From the NCBI GenBank assembly GCA_035363115.1, contig DAOSEM010000010.1, forward strand, positions 79,170 to 143,169: a stretch of DNA of 64,000 bases, in the 5' to 3' direction. The first letter of the stretch is position 1, and every line of letters starts with the position of its first letter. The notes below the pieces were generated by a model that saw nothing but the letters and a program-made list of their open reading frames with translations, searched no databases and was not told the origin of the DNA. Shown in pieces: positions 25,396 to 33,948 of the stretch. Source of the DNA: Syntrophales bacterium (GTDB lineage Bacteria > Desulfobacterota > Syntrophia > Syntrophales > PHBD01). A program made the position numbers and the translations under genes.

Positions 25396-26709
25396 ATGAA
25401 GAAAAGGACCTGGTGGAAGATGGGGCTCGTTTTCATGGTGCCGGCATTCCTGGCTTTTTCCGGCGGTACCGGTGTCGGCCTGGCCGCACAGGAGAACAAG
25501 GCGGTGCAGGCGGGAGGACAGAAGAAGGCCTTCGACGCCCACGACACCGGTGTCCGCTTCCATTTCAATGACACGGACATGGATTTCCATTTCGGCACCA
25601 TTGTTCTCGGTTCCACCGTGAACCACGGGGCTGAAATCGGCGAGGCCTTCTATGCGGCCTCTCGAATCAAGGACGGGGACGCGGCAAGCTGGCATGAGGA
25701 ATGGCTCCAGCTGGCGCGCCGTGTCGAGGCACGGGGTGAGGCATCCCTGACCGCGGGCCACAGGGTGAGCGCCCGAGACCAGTTCCATCGTGCCGCATAC
25801 TATTACCGAATTTCCCTCATCTCCATGCTGCCGACGGATCCGCACTTCAAGGAGCGGGCGCGGAAGAGCAGGAGCCTGGTGAAAAAAGCGGGAGCACTCT
25901 TTGACCCGCCGCTGGAGTATTTCGAGATTCCCTACGAGGGAACGGTGCTGCCGGGGTATTTCCGTAAGGCCGCCGCGGGCATGAAGCCGGAAAAGACCCT
26001 GATCATGGTCGGCGGCGGCGAGACCTTTGCAGAGGACCTCTATTTCTATATCGCCTCCCAGGCCCATGAGCGCGGCTGGAACTTCATGACCGTCGATCTG
26101 CCGGGGCAGGGGCTCCTTCCCCTGGAGGGGAAAGTCTTCCGGCCGGATATGTATGTGCCCATGAAGGCCGTAGTCGACTATGCCCTCAGCCGCCCCGACG
26201 TGGACCCCAAACGGCTGGCCGCTTACGGGTATAGCGGTGGCGGCGGGTTCGTGCCCCAGGCCGCCATGCACGATCCCCGGATCCGGGCCGTTGCCATGAA
26301 TTCCGCCGTGGTGGACGCCTACCCGCTCTTCTCGACGATGCCGGTCGTTCTCGCCGATCAGAAGGAGATCGATTCCTGGACCACTTTCCATGGAAACATC
26401 GTCAAAGTCATCAACTGGCGCTGGGGTGTGCCGATGGACAAGCCGTCGGCGCTTGCCGCGGCCAACAGGGGCTTCACCTTCGATCCCGCCCGGGTGACCG
26501 TTTCGGCCCTGATCATCGTCGGGGAAGGCGAGTACAAGAGCGCGGAGGTACAGCGGCAGCAGAAGATCTGCATGGACAGCTTCCCGAATCCGTTGAAGGC
26601 AATGGTCATCACGCCGTCCGACGAGGGCGCGACGAACCACTGCATCATGGAGAACCGCAGCATTGTGGGACTGGTACTCTTCGACTGGCTGGACGAAATA
26701 TTCAGGTAA
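25396..26709 (+). CDS. Exported alpha/beta hydrolase (FrsA/dihydropseudooxynicotine-hydrolase-like)
   Basis: This 437-residue protein starts with a signal peptide (about 1-30, ending GLAA). A helical N-terminal domain (about 60-180) is followed by an alpha/beta hydrolase domain: YFEIPYEGTVLPGYFRKA, LIMVGGGETFAEDLY (oxyanion region) and AYGYSGGGGF with the nucleophile Ser. The His is likely in TNHCIMEN near the C-terminus. This layout fits esterases such as FrsA or the C-C hydrolase of nicotine degradation. ATG at 25396 has GGAAGGAG eight bases upstream. Substrate unknown; the periplasmic or outer location is inferred from the signal. Confidence 0.85.
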   Translation: MKKRTWWKMGLVFMVPAFLAFSGGTGVGLAAQENKAVQAGGQKKAFDAHDTGVRFHFNDTDMDFHFGTIVLGSTVNHGAEIGEAFYAASRIKDGDAASWHEEWLQLARRVEARGEASLTAGHRVSARDQFHRAAYYYRISLISMLPTDPHFKERARKSRSLVKKAGALFDPPLEYFEIPYEGTVLPGYFRKAAAGMKPEKTLIMVGGGETFAEDLYFYIASQAHERGWNFMTVDLPGQGLLPLEGKVFRPDMYVPMKAVVDYALSRPDVDPKRLAAYGYSGGGGFVPQAAMHDPRIRAVAMNSAVVDAYPLFSTMPVVLADQKEIDSWTTFHGNIVKVINWRWGVPMDKPSALAAANRGFTFDPARVTVSALIIVGEGEYKSAEVQRQQKICMDSFPNPLKAMVITPSDEGATNHCIMENRSIVGLVLFDWLDEIFR

Positions 26710-26858
26710 TAGGAGCGGCGGGGTAGAAGACTACTTGGGACCGCTTTGAAAAACGAAATATGGCTTGATCGGGAGTTTCAAATCTGTTTTTTTAGCTGAA
26801 AAGATTTAGGAGTTGGTGTTGCTGCATAAATTCAATTTCTTGAAACGAGGAGGATCTC

Positions 26859-27278
26859 ATGAAGAAGAAAACCGTCGGTCTTATTGCATGTTGTCTGTTT
26901 CTTTCCTTTTTGTTTGTTTCGTTGGCCGCGGCGGAATGTCAGCCCGGCGACAAGGCCCAGGTCCTGTGGAAGGGCAAATGGTATCCCGCAATGGTGAAAG
27001 AAGCCAAGGGCACACAGTGCTTTGTCCATTACGACGGCTACAGCAGCTCATGGGATGAGTGGGTCGGTCCCGACCGGATCAAGCTTGCAGGGCAGGCGGC
27101 CCCGGCAGCCCCGGCAGCGGATTTCAATGAAGGAGATGCTGTTCGTGTGCTGTGGAAGGGCAAGTGGTATGACGCGCATGTTCTGAAAACAAAAGGTAAA
27201 CAGTATCTCATCCACTATGACGGCTACAATAACTCCTGGGATGAATGGGTGGGACCGAAAAGGATCAAAGCAAAGTAG
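26859..27278 (+). CDS. Secreted double Tudor-knot (chromo-barrel-like) protein
   Basis: This 139-residue protein has a signal peptide (1-25, ending LAAA) and two nearly identical repeats of about 48 residues. Each reads GDxxxVLWKGKWYxAxV, then YDGYxxSWDEWVGPxRIK, joined by an Ala/Pro linker. The pattern matches Tudor-knot/chromo-barrel domains, known in eukaryotes as RNA- or chromatin-binding folds and found in scattered bacteria with unknown roles. The GAGGAGG ribosome site is strong. It sits alone between the hydrolase and the caspase-like gene. Confidence 0.85.
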   Translation: MKKKTVGLIACCLFLSFLFVSLAAAECQPGDKAQVLWKGKWYPAMVKEAKGTQCFVHYDGYSSSWDEWVGPDRIKLAGQAAPAAPAADFNEGDAVRVLWKGKWYDAHVLKTKGKQYLIHYDGYNNSWDEWVGPKRIKAK

Positions 27279-27363
27279 TTTCCATCGGAAGGCTCCGGGT
27301 GTTGAACCTTCCGGTTTCCAGATCGGATCGGTCAGCCTTTCCGGAAGCAGACGAAATGGTGTC

Positions 27364-27415
27364 TTATTGCAATCCGTGGCCACCGCGGGGAGATGGTGGC
27401 AACGGATTGCAATAA
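27364..27415. repeat. Long perfect inverted repeat (hairpin) upstream of caspase gene
   Basis: TTATTGCAATCCGT (27364-27377) is mirrored by ACGGATTGCAATAA (27402-27415). Inside it GCCACC (27379-27384) pairs with GGTGGC (27395-27400), leaving a ten-base loop. No T tract follows directly, so a simple terminator role is uncertain; it may serve as a transcript stabiliser or a protein-binding site. Confidence 0.75.
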
Positions 27416-27576
27416 CTGTTTATGAGCCTATTATCATTTAAGTTTTTTTTCCGATGAACGGCCGCCGGCGAAAAACCGGGCGGAAATCCCGATCCGTGTG
27501 TGGTATAGGGAAACAAACGTCAGGTTGTCTATTCCCGATCCATAAACCGGTCATGAGTCACAAGAGATTTGCCGTC

Positions 27577-29079
27577 ATGGAACCCATCCGCCGACTCATA
27601 CTGCTGTTTCTGGCCCTTCTTCTCTTTGCTCCCCAGGCGTCTTCCGCCGCGCAGACGCAGCGTGTCGCCTTGGTGATCGGCAACAGCGCCTACCAAACCG
27701 GTCCTCTCACCAATCCGGTGCATGACGCGTCCGACCTGGCGGCGACGCTTCAGAGACTCGGGTTCACGGTCATTCTCAAGAAGAACGCCAGCCTTCAGGA
27801 AATGGACGAGTCGCTTCGCGACTTCGGCGACCGCCTGCGGCGCGGCGGTGTGGGGCTTTTCTACTATGCCGGACACGGGATCCAGATCGCCGGCCGGAAC
27901 TACCTCATCCCCGTCGGGGCGCGCATCAATCGCGAGACGGATGTGAAGTACCAGGCGCTGGACACCGAAATGGTCCTGGACGAAATGGCCAATGCGGCCA
28001 ACGATCTCAACATCGTCATCCTGGATGCCTGCCGGGACAATCCGTTCGCCCGGAGTTTCCGGTCCGCATCCCGCGGACTCGCCATCATCTCCTCCGCGCC
28101 GAAGGGGACCTTCATCAGCTACTCCACGAGCCCGGGAAAGGTCGCCGTCGACGGATCCGGGCGCAACAGCCCTTTTACGGGATCCCTGATCAAGCACATG
28201 ACGTCGCCGGACGTGCCCATTGAGGAGGTTTTCAAGCGGGTCCGCCAGGATCTGGTACGCCGGACCAAAGGTCAGCAGATTCCCTGGGAACTTTCCTCCC
28301 TGGAAGGAAGTTTTTCCTTCAAGCCGCAGAAAGGCGCGGTCCCGGCGGCGAAGGCCCCGGATGATCTCGCAGAGGAGCGGCGAATCCTGGCCGAAGAGAG
28401 GGAACGGATTCAGAGGGAAAAAGAGATCCTGGAACAGAAGAGGGCCCTGGAGGAGGAGAGGAAGAAACTCGAGGAACAGCGGAAAAGTCTGGAGCAGAGC
28501 AAGCTGACGGTGCCGAAAGAGCCGGCGGGCTACGGCAGTGTTCTTTTTTATGACGACTTCTCATCGCCGAAAAACGGCTGGCCGGTGTACGTGAACGGCC
28601 CCTTCTACGACGCCGTGTTCCAGGACAACCGCTATGTCATGGAGACGAAGAACGAGCGGAAGTCCCTCGAAATGCTCCCTCTGCCGCCCGGGGCGACGGG
28701 GGACTATGACGTCGAGCTCGTCTCGGTGTGGCTGAGAGGCATCAACAACAACGCCTACGGCCTGATGCTGGGTCAGGACCGCCTGAATGTGTATACGTTC
28801 GGAGTTTCGGCGAACGGGCAATCCGTGATCTGGGTCAACGTGAACGATATCCCGGTGGACGATGCCATGCCGTGGAGGCCGAACACGGCGCCGATCAGCG
28901 ACGGCCGATATGTCCGGAATGTCCAGAGAGTCGAGGTTCGAGGGGAGACCCTGAGCTATTATGTCAACAACAGCCTGATCTCCCGGATCCGAAGCCAGTT
29001 TTCCCTGAAGTCGTTCGGTGTCTGCGTAGCCGGGCAGCAGGCGGTCGCCTTCCTCCAGGTCAAGATTACCAGGCGATGA
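27577..29079 (+). CDS. Exported caspase-like (peptidase C14) protein with coiled coil and C-terminal sandwich domain
   Basis: With start at 27577 the product is 500 residues: a signal peptide (1-24, ending ASSA) and a p20 caspase domain (about 30-245). VALVIGNSAY opens it, the catalytic His is in YYAGHGIQ, and the catalytic Cys in ILDACRDNPF. A highly charged coiled coil rich in Glu/Arg/Lys follows (about 265-315), then a C-terminal domain (about 325-500) beginning YDDFSSPKNGWPV, like a laminin-G/lectin-like sandwich. Metacaspase-type proteins cleave after Arg or Lys. The ATG at 27553, 24 bases upstream, is an alternative start; neither has a strong ribosome site. Confidence 0.85.
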   Translation: MEPIRRLILLFLALLLFAPQASSAAQTQRVALVIGNSAYQTGPLTNPVHDASDLAATLQRLGFTVILKKNASLQEMDESLRDFGDRLRRGGVGLFYYAGHGIQIAGRNYLIPVGARINRETDVKYQALDTEMVLDEMANAANDLNIVILDACRDNPFARSFRSASRGLAIISSAPKGTFISYSTSPGKVAVDGSGRNSPFTGSLIKHMTSPDVPIEEVFKRVRQDLVRRTKGQQIPWELSSLEGSFSFKPQKGAVPAAKAPDDLAEERRILAEERERIQREKEILEQKRALEEERKKLEEQRKSLEQSKLTVPKEPAGYGSVLFYDDFSSPKNGWPVYVNGPFYDAVFQDNRYVMETKNERKSLEMLPLPPGATGDYDVELVSVWLRGINNNAYGLMLGQDRLNVYTFGVSANGQSVIWVNVNDIPVDDAMPWRPNTAPISDGRYVRNVQRVEVRGETLSYYVNNSLISRIRSQFSLKSFGVCVAGQQAVAFLQVKITRR

Positions 29080-29329
29080 ACCGGAGGACGTTCGCGGATC
29101 CTGCCGAATCTGTGATCCCAGCGTCTTTTCCTGTCCCTGAGCTGTCCCGGATCTTCTTCCGGGAGGCCGTGGGCGATTCGTTCCATTCCGGCAATCCCCT
29201 TGCCATCCCGAGCGGATTTCTCCGATCGTCTGGTCGGAATAAAGGCCGGCTTGACTTGCAGCGGCAACGGACCTACAGTTCTTCCCGATGAAGGAAATCG
29301 TTCGTCAAATATGAGATAACGGAGGATAT

Positions 29330-30499
29330 ATGAACACTTACATTGACTATCCCGGGCGGATAACGAAAATACGGGAGGAGATGAAGAAAACCGATCTCGA
29401 TCTGTTCGTGGGCACGCGGACGGTGAGCTTGAGCTATGTGTCCGGCGCCTTCGTTCCGTGGAGAAGCGCCGTGATCGTGTCAAAAGACGGATTCGCCGGT
29501 CTGGTTTCCATGCTGCTCGACTGCGAGCGATTGAAGAACGAGTCCTGGCTGAGCAGCATTTCCTCCTATGCCCCCCTGCCCGGCATGGATCTTGTGGACC
29601 TCATCGTCCATTTCGTCCGGCAGAACGGCGCGGAAAAGGGAAGGATCGGCGTGGAGCTCGGCCATTCCCCCCGCGGGAACACGGGATACCTTTTTGCCAC
29701 GGAATACGAATTCCTGAAAAACGCGCTGCCGGAGGCGACCTTCGTCAACGCGCTCTACGTGGTGGATCAGGCCTCCTACGTCAAGGAGCCGGGCGAGATC
29801 AAGCTGATGCGCCAGGCCGCCGCCATGGCGGACGCCGGGATCCGATGCGTCCGGGATGCACTGGAGATCGGCTTGACGGAGGCGCAAATCGCCGGCATCG
29901 GCGAGATGGAGCTGCGGCGCCTCGGCAGCGAGTACCACTGGGCGATCACGGGATCGTCCGAGATCGCCTCCGGGTACCGGGCGACATACGCCATGAACGG
30001 AACGACCCAGCCCACGCAGAAAATGGTGCAGAAAGGCGAAAACATCATCGTGGACCTGCACCCGCTTTACCAGTTGTATCCCTCCGATCTGGCGCACAAT
30101 TTCATTATTGGAGAGCCATCGGCAGAGCAGCGGAAACTGGCCGACGCCTATCTCAGAACGGCAGAAACGATCGTCCGGAATTTCAAGGCGGGGAAGACGG
30201 TGGGCGATGTCTGCAAGACCGTGATGGATCTGATTAACGAGCTTGGATACGCCGCGTACACCATTCCCTCCTTCGGGCACGGACTCGGCGTGTTCGGCCA
30301 CGAGTGGTATCCGGCCATCGTCAACAATGACGAATTCCGGGACGTCGTGCTCGAGGAGAATGCCGTCGAGGTGGCGTTCCTGGCCATGACCGTTCCCGGC
30401 GTCTGCGGCATGAGGCTGGAGTGTCCGGTCCTGGTCACGAAGGACGGTGGGGAGATGCTCTGCAAGACGCCCCTGGAGTTGACGGTGATCGATGGATAG
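29330..30499 (+). CDS. M24-family metallopeptidase (Xaa-Pro dipeptidase-like)
   Basis: This 389-residue protein has the creatinase-like N-terminal domain (about 1-145) and the pita-bread catalytic domain. Metal ligands are visible: the two Asp of IIVDLHPLYQLYPSDLAH (D-X10-D), the His in PSFGHGLGVFGHEW, one Glu in EENAVEVAF and one in MRLECPVLV. There is no signal peptide, so it is cytoplasmic. It removes N-terminal residues before Pro or acts on related substrates. The ribosome site GGAGGATAT supports the ATG at 29330. A MaoC-like gene follows immediately. Confidence 0.88.
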   Translation: MNTYIDYPGRITKIREEMKKTDLDLFVGTRTVSLSYVSGAFVPWRSAVIVSKDGFAGLVSMLLDCERLKNESWLSSISSYAPLPGMDLVDLIVHFVRQNGAEKGRIGVELGHSPRGNTGYLFATEYEFLKNALPEATFVNALYVVDQASYVKEPGEIKLMRQAAAMADAGIRCVRDALEIGLTEAQIAGIGEMELRRLGSEYHWAITGSSEIASGYRATYAMNGTTQPTQKMVQKGENIIVDLHPLYQLYPSDLAHNFIIGEPSAEQRKLADAYLRTAETIVRNFKAGKTVGDVCKTVMDLINELGYAAYTIPSFGHGLGVFGHEWYPAIVNNDEFRDVVLEENAVEVAFLAMTVPGVCGMRLECPVLVTKDGGEMLCKTPLELTVIDG

Positions 30500-30521
30500 A
30501 GGCGACAAGGAGAGTCCCTGC

Positions 30522-30950
30522 ATGGAAGCCATTGCCGTCGGTGAGCGGTTCCGCCGCAACGTCGTCGTGAGCGCCGAAGAAGTCCGGCGTTTTGCCGCCG
30601 CCACGGGTGACAAGAGTCCGATCCACCGCGATGCCGATTTCGCCCGCCGGACCCGTTTCGGGGACCTCGTGGTCACGGGCGGCCAGCTGATTTCCCTGAT
30701 GACGGGCCTGGTGGCGACCCATTTCTATCGGCCTTCCGGTCGCATCGGTCTCGGTCTCGATTTTTCCTGTGTCACCCATGGGGCCGTGAAGGCGGGCCAG
30801 GAAGTGGAGATCTCCTGGGAGGTGACGGCCGTCCAGGAAAAGCCCAGCCTGTCCGGAACCGTCGTGACGCTGAAAGGCCTGATCTCCGACGGCCGGGGCC
30901 GGACGTTCGTCTCGGCGGAGAGCAGGACGCTCGTCACCGACCACCCCTGA
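30522..30950 (+). CDS. MaoC-like hot-dog dehydratase domain protein
   Basis: This 142-residue protein starts at ATG 30522, with AAGGAG ten bases upstream; an earlier ATG at 30492 overlapping the peptidase stop has no ribosome site. It carries the hot-dog hydratase pattern FAAATGDKSPIHRDADFARRTRFGDLVVTGG, with the catalytic Asp/His pair DxxPxHxD. Members hydrate enoyl-CoA or act as thioesterase-like proteins. It is closely linked to the M24 peptidase but the functional link is unknown. Confidence 0.82.
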   Translation: MEAIAVGERFRRNVVVSAEEVRRFAAATGDKSPIHRDADFARRTRFGDLVVTGGQLISLMTGLVATHFYRPSGRIGLGLDFSCVTHGAVKAGQEVEISWEVTAVQEKPSLSGTVVTLKGLISDGRGRTFVSAESRTLVTDHP

Positions 30951-30994
30951 GGGCGACGGACGGACGCTGTGGGAAGGGCGGGGTCGAAGAAACC

Positions 30995-31657
30995 ATGATG
31001 ACCGTGGTGCAGTGCTGGGACGACGGCGTGACGACGGATGTCCGGCTCGTCGATATCCTCCGGCGGCACGGAGCAAAGGCCACCTTCAACCTCAGCGACG
31101 GCCTGTATGCGCAACACCGCTCGTTGAGTTTCGTTTACCAGGGCGTGGAGGTCAGGCGGCTCGGGCGGGATGAACGGAGGGCCGTCTATGACGGCTTCAC
31201 GATTGCCAACCACAGCCTGACGCATCCGCGCCTGGATCAAATGCCGGTCGATGCGGCGCGACGTGAAATCACGGAGGGCAGGGAACGCCTCCAGCAGTTT
31301 TTTGGTCAGCCGGTGCCGGGCTTTGCCTATCCTTTCGGCTCGTACAATGACGCTGTCGTGACGCTGGTCCGGGAAGCGGGTCATGTCTACGGGAGGACCG
31401 ACCGCGAAGCCGGAGGCACGTTTCCACCCGAAAACCCCATGCTGTTCCATCCCAATTGCCATTTTCTTGCGCTGGACCTGTGGTCCCGGTACGAGAACGC
31501 CAGGGAAAGCGGCGTCTTTTATTTCTGGGGACATTCCTACGAGATGACCACGGAGGCCATGTGGAATGCCTTTGAAGAAATGATCCGGCGAATCGGCGCC
31601 GATCCCGATGCGCGCTGGAGCGACCCGGCGGACCTGTTTGCGGGCGGCAATCCGTAA
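30995..31657 (+). CDS. Polysaccharide deacetylase (NodB domain) family protein
   Basis: This 220-residue protein has the NodB pattern: QCWDDGVTTD (catalytic Asp), KATFNL, IANHSLTHPRLDQM (metal HxxxH) and FAYPFGSYND. There is no signal peptide, so it may act in the cytoplasm or the start may lie elsewhere. The family removes N-acetyl groups from chitin, peptidoglycan or related sugars, or, in the cytoplasm, acts on sugar-nucleotide or allantoin-like substrates. Two adjacent ATGs (30995 and 30998) are possible. It is likely transcribed with MaoC. Confidence 0.82.
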   Translation: MMTVVQCWDDGVTTDVRLVDILRRHGAKATFNLSDGLYAQHRSLSFVYQGVEVRRLGRDERRAVYDGFTIANHSLTHPRLDQMPVDAARREITEGRERLQQFFGQPVPGFAYPFGSYNDAVVTLVREAGHVYGRTDREAGGTFPPENPMLFHPNCHFLALDLWSRYENARESGVFYFWGHSYEMTTEAMWNAFEEMIRRIGADPDARWSDPADLFAGGNP

Positions 31658-31765
31658 GAGAGCACCCTTTCCCATATCCTTTGCACCCCTCGGGGAAGAC
31701 TCGCCGACGAAGACCGGGGCCGAATTGCATTGACAGAAAGAATCGCTTCCGCATATGGCCTGTCC

Positions 31766-32707
31766 ATGAATGCTTTCCCCGATCGCTTCATCCTGTGTGT
31801 CTTATTCCTGCTGGCGGTTTTCTTCGCCCCCTGGGCGTCCTGTGCGGAGGCGGCTATGCCTCGAGCCATGTGGATCTGGGAAGTGGACAGCTTCCGCCTG
31901 ATCGACGATCCCGCGTTCGAGAAGGAGATCCTGGATGACCTCCGGTCCCAGGGGATCACCACCCTGTACCTTTACGCGGATTCCTACAAGGGGCGCCTGC
32001 CCATTGTTGAGGAGCCGGGAAAGCTCCAGGGCCTGATCGAACGGATGCACGGCCGCGGCTTCAAAGTCGAGGCCCTCCTGGGATCCCTCTATCTGAACAC
32101 CCCCCGGTACGTGCTGCCCGAAAAGGCCAAAGCGGCAAGGGAAATGGTGCAACGGGTGGTGGATTTCAACGTGAAGGCCCAGGCGCGGTCGCGCTTCGAC
32201 GCCATCCACCTGGACATCGAACCCTACACAATGGCCGCCTGGGAGAAGAACAGCAACAGGATTGCGTGCTTGTTCCTGGAGCGTTCCCGGGAATGGGTCG
32301 TCATGGCGAAAAAGGCTCACCTGGAAGTCGGGGCGGCCATCCCGTTCTGGTACGACGGGCTGGAGGTGGAGTGGCAGGGACAGCAGCGCCCGCTCAACGA
32401 GTTCGTACAGGACCTTTACGACTATGTCGCCCTGATGGACTACCGGAACCACGCCGAGGGGGAGGACGGCATCATCTTCCACGCCCGGCAGGAGTTGGCC
32501 TACGCTTCCAGGACCGGAAAAGGCGTGGTGATCGGGCTGGAGACCGGGCCTGCCGAGCCGGAGAAGCTCACTTTTCAGCATCTTGGATTCGAGATCCTGT
32601 CGCGGGAGATGGCCATCGTCGAGCGTGTCTGTCGCGAACAGCCAAGTTACCGCGGGATTGCGATCCACCACCTGAAACCCTGGAGGCAACTCCGGGGCCT
32701 TCGCTGA
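31766..32707 (+). CDS. Exported TIM-barrel-like protein, possible glycoside hydrolase relative
   Basis: This 313-residue protein starts with a signal peptide (about 1-30). The rest alternates strands and helices like a TIM barrel: PRAMWIWEVD, GITTLYLYADSYK, FDAIHLDIEPYT, AAIPFWYDGLEVE and VALMDYRNHAEGEDG. The DIEPY and DYR motifs resemble acidic catalytic sites of glycosidase-like barrels, though I cannot assign a family. The in-frame TTG at 31730 would add twelve residues; the ATG at 31766 gives a cleaner signal. No strong ribosome site is visible. Confidence 0.7.
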   Translation: MNAFPDRFILCVLFLLAVFFAPWASCAEAAMPRAMWIWEVDSFRLIDDPAFEKEILDDLRSQGITTLYLYADSYKGRLPIVEEPGKLQGLIERMHGRGFKVEALLGSLYLNTPRYVLPEKAKAAREMVQRVVDFNVKAQARSRFDAIHLDIEPYTMAAWEKNSNRIACLFLERSREWVVMAKKAHLEVGAAIPFWYDGLEVEWQGQQRPLNEFVQDLYDYVALMDYRNHAEGEDGIIFHARQELAYASRTGKGVVIGLETGPAEPEKLTFQHLGFEILSREMAIVERVCREQPSYRGIAIHHLKPWRQLRGLR

Positions 32708-32865
32708 AAGACCTGCCTCACGGAAGCCAGTCCCGTTCCGGGACGGGCATCATTCCGCCGGTGAGCAGCCCCCGATACCGATTCGGCCTTTTGTGGTTGT
32801 TTCCCGGCAGATGGACAGCGGATGCATCGACCGGAGGAAGATCATGGCAAATGGAGGAGGAAACC

Positions 32866-33687
32866 ATGCCGGTTGAAGCGCGCTGGATGGGGACAGCCCA
32901 TATCGAGCTCCATTTCGACGGCCGTATCGTGCTGATCGACCCCTATATAACAAGGCCGTCGAAGCGATCGATCTTCATCCGCCGTCTCGAACCGGATCCC
33001 GGGGCCGTCCAGTCCTACCTTGACGGCCTGGAGGGCGATGTCCGGGCCGTCCTCGCGGGCCACACCCACTTCGATCATGCGCTGGACATCCCGGAGGTGG
33101 CGCGTCGGACTGATGCAATGCTCATCGGCAGCAACAGTCTCGACACCCTTCTGGGCATATCCGGCCAGCCAGGCCGCGTGACGGTCTGCCGTGCCCGGGA
33201 GCGCCTGGTCCTCGACGACCGGCTTGCGTTGACGTTGATTCCTTCCATGCACGGCCTCGTCCTCTCCCGTCTGCTTCTCATGGAGGGCGAGATCGATGGG
33301 GCCCGAAGACCACCGCTCAGGGCAAACCAATATAGGCTCGGTTCCATGTTTGCCGTGAAGGTGGAACTGGGCGGGGTCACGTTCCTCCACGTCGGGAGCG
33401 CCGGGTTTCTGGAAGAGGAGCTTTCGGGGCACACCTGCGACGTGCTCTTTCTCTGTGCTCCCGGATGGAAGAAATGGCCGGGCTATCCCGAGCGGCTTAT
33501 TGATATCGTCGGGCCGTCCTGTGTCGTACCGTTTCACTATGACGACTTCTCGCTTCCCCTGGTTCCGGGAGCGGATTTCCGGACGATCCGGTCCGCAGAC
33601 CTTGAAGGATTCACGGCGAGGCTGAAGAAGAGCAGGGCCGGCATGGAAACAAGGCTCCTGGTTCCGGGAAGGAAGGCCTCGTTCTGA
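32866..33687 (+). CDS. Metallo-beta-lactamase fold (UlaG/NAPE-PLD-like) protein
   Basis: This 273-residue protein starts at ATG 32866, five bases after GGAGGAGG. The metal motif AGHTHFDHALDIPEV (HxHxDH) is clear; further His candidates lie in FLHVGSAG and VPFHYDDF. The compact N-terminal region TAHIELHFDGRIVLIDPYI resembles the UlaG and NAPE-PLD group that act on lactones, phospholipids or phosphodiesters. There is no signal. Preceding genes run in the same direction but at 158 bases distance. Confidence 0.85.
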   Translation: MPVEARWMGTAHIELHFDGRIVLIDPYITRPSKRSIFIRRLEPDPGAVQSYLDGLEGDVRAVLAGHTHFDHALDIPEVARRTDAMLIGSNSLDTLLGISGQPGRVTVCRARERLVLDDRLALTLIPSMHGLVLSRLLLMEGEIDGARRPPLRANQYRLGSMFAVKVELGGVTFLHVGSAGFLEEELSGHTCDVLFLCAPGWKKWPGYPERLIDIVGPSCVVPFHYDDFSLPLVPGADFRTIRSADLEGFTARLKKSRAGMETRLLVPGRKASF

Positions 33688-33948
33688 CCGGGACGGCGGA
33701 TCAGAATCGCAGATCGGGGATGATGAACGGATGAAAACCGGTTGTTCAACGACCGTTTCCCGGCCGGCGATGCATCCGGTCTGTTTGTCCGGTCCGAATC
33801 GTTCCCGTTTGTGGGGCTGTGGATACGTGCCGGGATGCACGGTTCGACGGGGTCCATTTTTGCGGGATGGCCGGTTACGACTGTTCCGTGGATTCTGTAT
33901 ATGGGATCATGATATGAATTCCTTCCGGTCCGATAACAGGAGGTCCTC

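Noticed and set aside
33688..33948. Possible small gene between the lactamase-fold and TPR genes
   Set aside because: A frame of 74 codons exists at 33731, but it overlaps the TPR gene's ribosome site and is Arg/Cys-rich with no signs of coding.
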